Source: Lysobacteraceae bacterium (lineage in GTDB: Bacteria > Pseudomonadota > Gammaproteobacteria > Xanthomonadales > Xanthomonadaceae). From it: a stretch of 64,000 bases of DNA. The stretch is taken from positions 1 through 64,000 of the forward strand of contig JAJTGG010000002.1 in assembly GCA_021299355.1 (NCBI GenBank), given 5' to 3'. Position 1 is the first letter of the stretch. Each line of letters opens with the position of its first letter. Made by a program: the position numbers and the translations under genes. Positions 38,926 through 49,331 of the stretch are shown here, piece by piece. The notes beneath the pieces were generated by a model. It saw only the letters and a program-made list of their open reading frames with translations. It was not told the DNA's origin and searched no databases.

Positions 38926-41265
38926 ATGTCCGCCCGCCGTCTTTTGTCCCTTTCCGCCCTTGTTTTCAGTACCGCCGTTTGTGCGCAGACGCCGATCACA
39001 CTCGACCAGGCCATGACCCATCCGGATTGGATCGGCACACCGGTCGAACAGGCCTGGTGGTCGGCCGATTCCGGCAGCGTGTACTACCGACAGAAGCTGA
39101 CCGGCAGCCCGGTGCGCGCCACCTACCGCGTGGGCACGGATGGCGCCAGCCAACGCGTTGAGAATACGGGCTGGGCGCAGCTCGACGAAACCCAGCAGAG
39201 TTTCGACCGCAGCCGCCAGCGCGCGCTGTTCGTGCGTCAGGGCGATGTATTCCTGCGCCAGCTCGGCAGCAACAGCCTGACGCAGATTACCAAGAGCGCC
39301 GAACCTGAATCCAATCCGGTATTCGGCAGCGACGGCAGCGTCCTGTTCCAGCGCGGCAACGACTGGTTTGCTGCGCGGAACGGACTGATCGAGCCGGTGC
39401 TGCAGCTGAAGACGGAAAACGATCCGAAGAAAACTCCGCCGACCAGCGCCGCAAGCGCGCATGAGCTCCGGCTAATCGCTACCTTGGCCCGGCAAAAAGC
39501 CGAACGCGAGGCCTTGAACAAGGACCGCGATGACCGCCGTGCCGGTGACGGTAGCGGTGCGATGCCGGCCACCTACCTCGGCAGCAAGCTCGATATCTCC
39601 GGCAGCGCGCTGTCGCCGGACGGCCGCTATGCCCTGGTCACCACTACCGAAAAAGGTGCCGATGAAGGCCAGACCGGCAAGATGCCGAAGTACGTGACCG
39701 AAAGCGGCTTCGAGGAATTCGAAAACGTACGCACACGGGTCGGCCGCAATATGCCGCTGGCGCAGAAACTCTGGCTGGTCGATGTGCGTACGCAGCGCGT
39801 GCGCGAACTCGATTTTTCGGCCCTGTCCGGCATCGCCACCGATCCACTGGCGGACCTACGCAAGGCCCAGAAACTCGATTCGCTGAAAGGCAACCGGGCG
39901 GTGCGCATGGAGACACCGGCGGTATGGAGCGCCGACGGCACGCAGGTTGCGTTGATGGTGCGCGCCATCGACAACAAGGACCGCTGGCTGGTCGGCGTCG
40001 ATTTCACCGGCGGCAAACTGACCGTCCGTCACCGCCTGACCGATCCGGCCTGGATCAACTGGAGCTTCAACGAATTCGGCTTCCTGCCCGACAACCGCTT
40101 CTGGTATCTGTCCGAACAGAGCGGCTACAGCCATCTGTATGTGGGTGAAGGCAAAGCTGCGAAAATGCTGACCGCCGGCAACTACGAAGCCAGCAGCGTG
40201 CAGTGGAATGCCGAGGGCAGCCAGGCCTACTTCCTGTGCAACCGGCGCTGGCCGGGTGATTACGAGGTCTGCCGCATCAATCGTGACGGTTCCGATCTTC
40301 GTGAAATGACCGCGCTTGATGGCGTCGAGGACTTCAGCCTGTCGCCGGACGGCAAACGTCTGGCCGTGCGCTACTCGGGCAGCTACCTGCCGGTGCAGCT
40401 GGCCGTGGTGGATGCCGGCAACGGCGAGACCCGGAAACTGACCGACACCCGCAGCGCGGAGTTTAAGGCGCGCAACTGGATCGAGCCGGAATACGTGCAG
40501 GTGCCGTCCAAACACGGCGCCGGGGTGATCTGGGCCAAACTGTACCGCCCGAAAAACGCCGAGGCCGGAAAAAAATACCCGATCGCGATGTTCGTGCACG
40601 GCGCCGGCTATCTGCAGAACGTAAGCGCACGTTACCCGGTGTATTTTCGCGAACAGATGTTCCACAACCTGCTGGTGCAACAGGGCTACGTGGTGCTCGA
40701 CATGGACTACCGCGCCTCGGAAGGTTACGGCCGCGACTGGCGGACCGCCATCTACCGGCAGATGGGCCATCCGGAGCTGGAGGATTATCTTGACGGCGTC
40801 GATTACATGGTCGCCAATCACCAGGGCGACCGGGCCAATGTCGGCATTTACGGCGGCAGCTACGGCGGCTTCATGAGCTTCATGGCGCTGTTCCGTGCCC
40901 CGGAGGCTTTCAAGGCCGGTGCCGCGCTGCGTCCGGTTACCGACTGGACATCGTATAACCATGAATACACTTCCAACATTTTGAACACGCCGGAGCTCGA
41001 CCCTGAAGCCTATAAGAAGTCCTCACCGATTGAGTATGTCGAAAACCTGAAAGGCGCGTTGCTGATCAGCCACGGCATGATGGACGACAACGTGTTCTAT
41101 CAGGATTCGGTGCGGCTGTCGCAGCGTCTGATCGAAATGAAAAAGCATAACTGGACGATGGCCTCCTATCCGCTGGAACGCCACGGCTACGTGCAGCCGG
41201 AAAGCTGGTACGACCAGTACCGGCGGATCTATGAGCTGTTCGAAGCCAATCTGAAAGCGAAATGA
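38926..41265 (+). CDS. S9 family prolyl oligopeptidase / dipeptidyl peptidase IV-like, exported
   Basis: Signal peptide MSARRLLSLSALVFSTAVCAQ; GIYGGSYGGFMSFMALF nucleophile elbow; HGMMDDNVFYQDS; RHGYVQPESW. Start at ATG 38926, not 38224. Confidence 0.92.
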   Translation: MSARRLLSLSALVFSTAVCAQTPITLDQAMTHPDWIGTPVEQAWWSADSGSVYYRQKLTGSPVRATYRVGTDGASQRVENTGWAQLDETQQSFDRSRQRALFVRQGDVFLRQLGSNSLTQITKSAEPESNPVFGSDGSVLFQRGNDWFAARNGLIEPVLQLKTENDPKKTPPTSAASAHELRLIATLARQKAEREALNKDRDDRRAGDGSGAMPATYLGSKLDISGSALSPDGRYALVTTTEKGADEGQTGKMPKYVTESGFEEFENVRTRVGRNMPLAQKLWLVDVRTQRVRELDFSALSGIATDPLADLRKAQKLDSLKGNRAVRMETPAVWSADGTQVALMVRAIDNKDRWLVGVDFTGGKLTVRHRLTDPAWINWSFNEFGFLPDNRFWYLSEQSGYSHLYVGEGKAAKMLTAGNYEASSVQWNAEGSQAYFLCNRRWPGDYEVCRINRDGSDLREMTALDGVEDFSLSPDGKRLAVRYSGSYLPVQLAVVDAGNGETRKLTDTRSAEFKARNWIEPEYVQVPSKHGAGVIWAKLYRPKNAEAGKKYPIAMFVHGAGYLQNVSARYPVYFREQMFHNLLVQQGYVVLDMDYRASEGYGRDWRTAIYRQMGHPELEDYLDGVDYMVANHQGDRANVGIYGGSYGGFMSFMALFRAPEAFKAGAALRPVTDWTSYNHEYTSNILNTPELDPEAYKKSSPIEYVENLKGALLISHGMMDDNVFYQDSVRLSQRLIEMKKHNWTMASYPLERHGYVQPESWYDQYRRIYELFEANLKAK

Positions 41266-41270
41266 GAAGA

Positions 41271-41294
41271 GGCGCCGCAAGGCGCCTTTTCTTT
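41271..41294 (+). terminator. Intrinsic terminator
   Basis: ggcgccgcaaggcgccttttcttt. Confidence 0.75.
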
Positions 41295-41312
41295 ATGTCC
41301 AGGTAACCGGCT

Positions 41313-43185
<1,873 letters not shown>

Positions 43186-43199
43186 AGTGAAGGCCTAGC

Positions 43200-43604
<405 letters not shown>

Positions 43605-43699
43605 TTATAGGAAAATAACTTGGCGTTTCGCCAGAAAGGATGACAGACCCGCCCCGGGCCGGCCGGCACACTGAGCGAAACCCATACGGAGCACCACCC

Positions 43700-43963
43700 A
43701 TGATCGATCTCGCCGCCATTGATGATTTGGCCCGCCGCCTCAGCAACCTGGTGCCGCCCGGCATGCAACAGGCCCGTGAAGACCTTGAACAGAACATCAA
43801 AGCCACGTTGCAGATGAGTCTATCCAAGCTCGATCTGGTCACCCGCGAGGAATTCGACGTGCAGCGTGCGGTGCTGTTGCGCACCCGCGAAAAGATGGAC
43901 GCGCTGGAACGCACCATCGAACAACTGGAAGCCCGTCTGCGTTCGCAGGACGCCGACAAATAA
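43700..43963 (+). CDS. ubiK: UbiK/YqiC (BMFP) accessory factor
   Basis: MIDLAAIDDLARRLSNLVPPGMQQAREDLEQNIKATLQMSLSKLDLVTREEFDVQRAVLLRTREKMDALERTIEQLE. Confidence 0.88.
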   Translation: MIDLAAIDDLARRLSNLVPPGMQQAREDLEQNIKATLQMSLSKLDLVTREEFDVQRAVLLRTREKMDALERTIEQLEARLRSQDADK

Positions 43964-43984
43964 TCCATCCCCACGGGGTTTCCC

Positions 43985-45508
43985 ATGTCTCTTGCACTGG
44001 TCCACAGCCGGGCTAAATCCGGCGTGCAGGCCCCGGCTGTGCGCGTTGAGGTGTATCTCGCCGCCGGCTTGCCTGTCCTCAATATGGTCGGTCTGCCGGA
44101 AGCGGCGGTGCGCGAAAGCCGCGACCGTGTGCGCGCCGCCATCTCCTGCGCGCAGTTGGAGTTTCCCAATCGGCGCATCACGGTCAATCTGGCGCCGGCC
44201 GATCTGCCCAAAGACGGCGGCCGTTTCGATCTGCCGCTTGCGCTCGGCATTCTGGCGGCCAACGGCGCCATCGATCCGCAGGCGCTGAACGACTATGAAT
44301 TCATCGGCGAGCTGGCACTGACCGGCGAACTGCGTGCCATTGATGGCGTATTGCCGGCCGCTCTCGCGGCCAAACAAGCCGGACGCCGGATGATCGTGCC
44401 GCTCGGCAATGCCGCTGAAGCCGGGCTGGCGCGCGGGGAACACCTGTATACCGCCCGCACGCTGATGGAGGTAGTGCATCATCTGCGTGGCGAGCGACCG
44501 TTGCCGAAAGCAGCCGGTGCTTTCGATTTCATCGACGCCCCGATGCCGGACATGGCCGATGTCCGAGGTCAGCACAGCGCACGTCGGGCCATGGAGATCG
44601 CGGCGGCCGGTGGCCACCATATGCTTTTGATCGGCTCGCCCGGCTGCGGCAAAACCCTGTTGGCTTCGCGCCTGCCGGGCATTCTGCCGCCGGCCTCGGA
44701 TGAAGAGGCCATCGAAAGCGCGGCCATCGCCTCGGTGTCCGGCAAAGGCCTCGATCTGACCCGCTTCCGGCAACGCCCGTTCCGCAGCCCGCACCACACA
44801 TCGAGTGCGGTTGCACTGGCCGGTGGCGGCACCCAGCCCAAACCTGGCGAAATCTCGCTGGCGCATCAAGGGGTGCTGTTTCTCGATGAATTGGCCGAAT
44901 GGGACCGCAAAAGCCTGGAAGTGTTGCGGCAGCCCCTGGAATCGGGCACGGTCAGCATTTCACGCGCCGCCACCAGCGCGGAATTTCCGGCCCGCTTCCA
45001 GTTGGTGGCGGCGATGAACCCATGCCCTTGCGGCTGGTTCGGCGACAGCTCGGGCCGTTGTCGCTGCAACCCGGATGCTATCGAACGCTACCGCGGGAAG
45101 CTTTCCGGCCCCCTGTTGGACCGCATCGACATTCACTTGGCGATGACGCGTCTGAGCCATGAAGAGCTGCATCTGAACGCGCCCTTGGGTGAGCCCAGTT
45201 CCGTCATCCGTCAGCGAGTGATTGCGGCCCGCGCTCTGCAGATGCAACGCAGCGGCGTCAGCAATGCCCATCTGTCCCAGGCCGATCTGAAAACACACTG
45301 CCAACTGAATTCAGGTAATCAGGAACTGCTCGACAAAGCCATGAATTCACTCCAGCTGTCGGCACGGGCCACCTATCGGATTCTGCGTGTGGCCCGCACC
45401 ATTGCCGATCTGGCGGCCAGCCCGACCATTGGCACCCCGCACCTGGCCGAGGCCATTCAATACCGGCAACTCGACCGTGCCTTGAGCGTTCCAAAACGCC
45501 GTTCGTGA
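43985..45508 (+). CDS. comM: YifB/ComM family Mg-chelatase-like AAA ATPase
   Basis: LNMVGLPEAAVRESRDRVRAAI; IGSPGCGKTLLASRLPGILPP; FRSPHHTSSAVALAGGG; MNPCPCGWFGD. Confidence 0.96.
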   Translation: MSLALVHSRAKSGVQAPAVRVEVYLAAGLPVLNMVGLPEAAVRESRDRVRAAISCAQLEFPNRRITVNLAPADLPKDGGRFDLPLALGILAANGAIDPQALNDYEFIGELALTGELRAIDGVLPAALAAKQAGRRMIVPLGNAAEAGLARGEHLYTARTLMEVVHHLRGERPLPKAAGAFDFIDAPMPDMADVRGQHSARRAMEIAAAGGHHMLLIGSPGCGKTLLASRLPGILPPASDEEAIESAAIASVSGKGLDLTRFRQRPFRSPHHTSSAVALAGGGTQPKPGEISLAHQGVLFLDELAEWDRKSLEVLRQPLESGTVSISRAATSAEFPARFQLVAAMNPCPCGWFGDSSGRCRCNPDAIERYRGKLSGPLLDRIDIHLAMTRLSHEELHLNAPLGEPSSVIRQRVIAARALQMQRSGVSNAHLSQADLKTHCQLNSGNQELLDKAMNSLQLSARATYRILRVARTIADLAASPTIGTPHLAEAIQYRQLDRALSVPKRRS

Positions 45509-45551
45509 CTCATGGGCTGGCAATTCCCTTTCATATGGCTAAAATGACACC

Positions 45552-45896
45552 ATGAATAAGAATCATTCTCCCTTTGCGGTCGATGCCATGGTGGCACAGT
45601 CGGAAGCCGCCGCCGAACTGTTGAAGGCCATCGCCAACGCGCAACGGCTGCGCATCCTGTGCATGCTGATCGAGGGCGAGATGAATGTGTCACAGCTGAA
45701 CCAGCGCTTGTCTCTCAGCCAATCCGCGTTGTCGCAGCATCTGGCGGTGCTGCGTGAAAAAAATCTGGTCAGTTTCCGGAAAAATGCGCAAACTGTCATC
45801 TACCGCGTTGCCGAAGGGCCGGCCACCGCCATTATCCAGACCCTTCACGACACGTATTGTCCCGCCCATATAAACACCGCGCGCGGCCATACGTGA
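45552..45896 (+). CDS. ArsR/SmtB family regulator, BigR/SqrR-like
   Basis: LLKAIANAQRLRILCMLIEGEMNVSQL...LSQSALSQHLAVLREKNLV...LHDTYCPAH; cysteines C37 and C103. Confidence 0.9.
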   Translation: MNKNHSPFAVDAMVAQSEAAAELLKAIANAQRLRILCMLIEGEMNVSQLNQRLSLSQSALSQHLAVLREKNLVSFRKNAQTVIYRVAEGPATAIIQTLHDTYCPAHINTARGHT

Positions 45897-45925
45897 TACC
45901 GAAATTTCTCAAAAGGATGTTCGCC

Positions 45926-46240
45926 ATGCCCCTATCCGTGCCGGTGAAAGAAGCCGCTGAACGTCATCAGAATGGCGCCACGCTGGTCGATGTGCGGGAG
46001 ACCGATGAGTTCGAAGCGGTGTCGGCGCCCGGCGCGATCAACGTACCGCTGTCGCTGATCCAAAAGCATGGCAAAAAAGCGTTTACCAAAGCCGGTGTGG
46101 ACCCTGAAACGGATGGCCTGCTCGTTATCTGCCGCAGTGGCGGCCGAAGCGCAATGGCCTGCCAGCTCATCGGCGCACAGGCCATCAATGTCGAAGGCGG
46201 TATGCTGGCCTGGGTCACTGCCGGGCTGCCGACCTCCTGA
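45926..46240 (+). CDS. Rhodanese-like domain protein
   Basis: LVDVRETDEFEAVSAPGAINVPLSLI...VICRSGGRSAMACQLI; AAAAGGA before ATG 45926. Confidence 0.93.
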   Translation: MPLSVPVKEAAERHQNGATLVDVRETDEFEAVSAPGAINVPLSLIQKHGKKAFTKAGVDPETDGLLVICRSGGRSAMACQLIGAQAINVEGGMLAWVTAGLPTS

Positions 46241-46635
46241 TGACGCACGTGCACGGCACGTGTCTTTGCGGCGCATTGACGTTTACCGCCGCGTTGCCCA
46301 CGTTGTGGGTTGCACACTGCCACTGCACGCTGTGCCAGAAAAATGCCGGTGCCGCATTCGTCACATGGGCCGGATTTTCCGAAGCGGATGTCACCATAGG
46401 CGATGATGCTGACGCATTGCGCTGGTACAGCGCTACGGAAAACGCTTACCGCGGCTTCTGCGAAAACTGCGGATCGACGGTATTCTTCAAATCGGCACGT
46501 TGGCCTGGCGAACTGCACATCACAGCAGTGAATTTCACCGAGGCGCTAGACCGTGAACCACAAGCGCATGTGAACTGGGAAACGCACCAGCCTTGGCTGC
46601 ATTTCAACGACGGCCTACCTCGTCAGCCGACATGA
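46240..46635 (+). CDS. GFA family (glutathione-dependent formaldehyde-activating-like) Zn protein
   Basis: GTCLCGALTFTAALPTLWVAHCHCTLCQKNAGAAFVTW...GFCENCGSTVFFKS. Confidence 0.93.
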   Translation: MTHVHGTCLCGALTFTAALPTLWVAHCHCTLCQKNAGAAFVTWAGFSEADVTIGDDADALRWYSATENAYRGFCENCGSTVFFKSARWPGELHITAVNFTEALDREPQAHVNWETHQPWLHFNDGLPRQPT

Positions 46636-46668
46636 AAAAAGGGATGGCCGGAGCCATCTCTTTTTTAG
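46635..46668 (+). terminator. Intrinsic terminator after the GFA gene
   Basis: aaaaaagggatggccggagccatctctttttta. Confidence 0.65.
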
Positions 46669-46687
46669 GCCAAGCAAAAAGACTTTT

Positions 46688-46839
46688 TTAAGCATCGACT
46701 TGCGCGGCCGGGCTCGAATGCGGCATGCAGATTCCCCGTAGAAGCTCCAGCGCATCCTCGTCCAAAAGCACCCGGGCTGCCGATTCGGGCTCAACCTGGA
46801 TCTAAAGGCGGGTCAGAGGCTGTTTCTGGGCGAGGTCAT
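46688..46839 (-). pseudogene. Interrupted/frameshifted small ORF
   Basis: SD-like AAAGGAGA before ATG 46839, but that frame stops after 8 codons. Another frame reads DLAQKQPLTRL-stop-IQVEPESAARVLLDEDALELLRGICMPHSSPAAQVDA-stop. Confidence 0.35.
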
Positions 46840-46880
46840 GGCGGTCTCCTTTGCCAAGACCGTAGATCTCGAATTAATAT

Positions 46881-46909
46881 TTGACAAATTAAATATATTA
46901 AAGAATAAT
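46881..46909 (+). promoter_or_regulatory. Near-consensus sigma70 promoter of the LysR-type gene
   Basis: TTGACA-N17-AATAAT, flanked by TTAATATT (46874) and AATATTAA (46907) inverted repeat. Confidence 0.65.
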
Positions 46910-46949
46910 ATTAACAATTGTTATAGATATAGGAATAACGGGGAAAATC

Positions 46950-47924
46950 ATGACAAAAGCACCGAAGAAAAAAGCCCAGCCGCGGTTTTATTACAAGGGT
47001 GACCGCCTGAAACCCCTGCGCGCCTTTTGCCAAACCGCCCGCCTGGGCTCGGTGTCGCGGGCGGCCGAGTCCCTGTTTCTCAGCCAACCGGCGGTGACCT
47101 TGCAGCTGCAGGCCCTGGAGCGCGAATTCGGCACCCGCCTATTCGAACGCTTTGGCCGGCGCTGGACCCTGACCCAGGAGGGAGCCGCCTTGTACGATCT
47201 GGCCCGCCCCTTGGTGGAAGGGCTGGACCGCATTGACAAGGACTTCCAAGAAAAGGTCGGTAATCAGGAAACGGCGGAGCTGCACATCGCCGCCGGGAGT
47301 TCGACGATTTTGTATCTTCTTCCTGAAATTGTGTCTAAATTCCGCGAAAACCACCCTAAAGTACAGTTATTTCTGCATAACGTGACAGGGCAGGACGGCC
47401 TCGGCCTGCTCCGCAATGACGGTTGCGATCTGGCGGTGGGTTCGGTGCTGGATGTGCCGGGCGATTTGGTCTACAACCCGGCCTACAGCTTCGACCCGAT
47501 GCTGATCATGGCCAAAGACCATCCTTTGGCCAAAAAAGACAGTATCAAACTGGCCGATCTGTCGCCCTTCGGCTTGATTCTGCCGCCGAAACGCCTGAGC
47601 ACCTGGCGGCTGGTGGATCTGGTGTTCCAGAAAAACCGGGTGCCCTACACCGTCGCCTTGGAAGTGGGCGGCTGGGAGGTGATCAAACAATACGTGGCCA
47701 TGGGTCTGGGCATCTCAATTGTCACCGGCATCTGCTTGAATGCGCAAGATCAGGAACGTTTGGTGGCGCGCAACATGAAGGAATATTTTCCCTCGCGCAG
47801 TTATGGCGTGGTGATGCGTAAAGGCAAACTGCAGTCGCCGGCGGCACAGGCTTTTGCGGAGCTGGTCAAACCGGGCACGATTCCGTCATGCGGCCATTTC
47901 GAAAACGGCCACTCGGAACGCTGA
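46950..47924 (+). CDS. LysR-type transcriptional regulator (CysB-like)
   Basis: LKPLRAFCQTARLGSVSRAAESLFLSQPAVTLQLQALEREFGTRLFERFGRRWTLTQEG plus effector-binding domain. Confidence 0.92.
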   Translation: MTKAPKKKAQPRFYYKGDRLKPLRAFCQTARLGSVSRAAESLFLSQPAVTLQLQALEREFGTRLFERFGRRWTLTQEGAALYDLARPLVEGLDRIDKDFQEKVGNQETAELHIAAGSSTILYLLPEIVSKFRENHPKVQLFLHNVTGQDGLGLLRNDGCDLAVGSVLDVPGDLVYNPAYSFDPMLIMAKDHPLAKKDSIKLADLSPFGLILPPKRLSTWRLVDLVFQKNRVPYTVALEVGGWEVIKQYVAMGLGISIVTGICLNAQDQERLVARNMKEYFPSRSYGVVMRKGKLQSPAAQAFAELVKPGTIPSCGHFENGHSER

Positions 47925-47927
47925 GGC

Positions 47928-48935
47928 TTATTGCGCGGGCGCACACACCGGATCGCGGCCGAGCATTTTATCCATGCGGCTCTGCACCTCGCACACCGGC
48001 GCAGAAGGGGGCTTCGGGCGTTTGGCCTCCTGTGCCACCAGCTGTGCTTTCTGCCATTCGGCGATACGGGCACGAATCTGTGGCAGCACCGCCTGGGCGG
48101 CGCGTTCGCCTTCCAGAATGGCCTGATGCCGTTGTTCGAATTCGGCCGGACCGATGGCGGCCACACGCGGGCGGATGATCACTTCGGCGCGGGCCAACTC
48201 CTGCTCACCGAGTTTCTGGCCCATGATCGCTACCGACTGGTTGACGATGCCGAGCATGCCATCGGGCGTCTTGCCGTTGGCTTTGCTGGAAATGTCGACG
48301 GCAATCACCAGATCGGCACCGAGTTGGCGTGCGGCATCCACCGGCACCGGGCTGACCACGCCGCCATCGACATAGGTTTTGCCGCCGATCTTGACCGGCT
48401 CGAACACCCCGGGAATGCTGCTTGACGCGCGCACCGCCTGACCGGCGTTGCCGCGGTTGAACACCGTGCGCTGGCCGTTTTCCAGCTGCGTGGCCACGGC
48501 CGCGAACGGTTTGGGCAGACGCTCGATCGGCTTGCCGCCGATCTGACCGTTCACGTAATCCTGAAGCTTCTGGCCTTTGACCACGCCGCCGGAAAAAAGA
48601 CTGACATCGCGGATGGCCGACTCATCAAGCGCCACGGCGCGTTGCTGCAGACGGTAAGGATCCATGCCACTGGCATACAGCACGCCGACCACACTGCCGG
48701 CGCTGGTGCCGGCCACGACTTCAGGCCGGATGCCGTTGGCTTCCAATATCTTGATCACGCCGATATGCGCGAAGCCCTTCGCGGCACCGCCGCCGAGCGC
48801 CAGACCGATGCGGATTTTCGGCAAAGGTGCCGGCTTCGGTGCGGTGACTACCGTGGGCGGCACGGTCTTGGGCGGCGGCGTGCTGCTGCAGGCAGCCAGC
48901 AGCACCAAGGACAGAAAGAAGACGAATCGGGACAT
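47928..48935 (-). CDS. Patatin-like phospholipase lipoprotein (RssA-like)
   Basis: Lipobox LVLLAACSS; IGLALGGGAAKGFAHIGVIKILEANGIRPEVVAGTSAGSVVG; DGGVVSPVPVD. Confidence 0.92.
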   Translation of the reverse strand: MSRFVFFLSLVLLAACSSTPPPKTVPPTVVTAPKPAPLPKIRIGLALGGGAAKGFAHIGVIKILEANGIRPEVVAGTSAGSVVGVLYASGMDPYRLQQRAVALDESAIRDVSLFSGGVVKGQKLQDYVNGQIGGKPIERLPKPFAAVATQLENGQRTVFNRGNAGQAVRASSSIPGVFEPVKIGGKTYVDGGVVSPVPVDAARQLGADLVIAVDISSKANGKTPDGMLGIVNQSVAIMGQKLGEQELARAEVIIRPRVAAIGPAEFEQRHQAILEGERAAQAVLPQIRARIAEWQKAQLVAQEAKRPKPPSAPVCEVQSRMDKMLGRDPVCAPAQ

Positions 48936-49028
48936 GCGCCGAAGTGTAGCATGCAGGCGAGCGACGGCATTTCCCCAAGCGGCCGGCACCGGCGTAAAAT
49001 ACAGCATCCATTCATCCAGAATCCGGCC

Positions 49029-49268
49029 ATGAGCACCGATATCCCGCCTGACCGCCTTGCCCTCGACAACCGCAGCCCGTATTTCAACGAGGCTGCGCTC
49101 GACCGCGGCATCGGCGTACGTTTCAAAGGCGTGGAATACACCAATGTCGCCGAGTACTGCGTATCGGAAGGTTGGATCCGGCTGCCGGTCGGCAAATCGC
49201 TTGACCGTCGCGGCAACGCCATGACCTTCAAACATATCGGCCCGGTGGAAGTCTGGTATCTGACCTGA
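49029..49268 (+). CDS. DUF3297 family protein
   Basis: MSTDIPPDRLALDNRSPYFNEAALDRGIGVRFKGVEYTNVAEYCVSEGWIRLPVGKSLDRRGNAMTFKHIGPVEVWYLT. Confidence 0.85.
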   Translation: MSTDIPPDRLALDNRSPYFNEAALDRGIGVRFKGVEYTNVAEYCVSEGWIRLPVGKSLDRRGNAMTFKHIGPVEVWYLT

Positions 49269-49283
49269 GCCTGATCGGTTGTT

Positions 49284-49319
49284 AAAAAAATACCGCCCTT
49301 CCGGGCGGTATTTTTTTTT
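49284..49319. terminator. Intrinsic terminator
   Basis: aaaaaaataccgcccttccgggcggtattttttttt. Confidence 0.88.
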
Positions 49320-49331
49320 CTGTGAGTGCTT

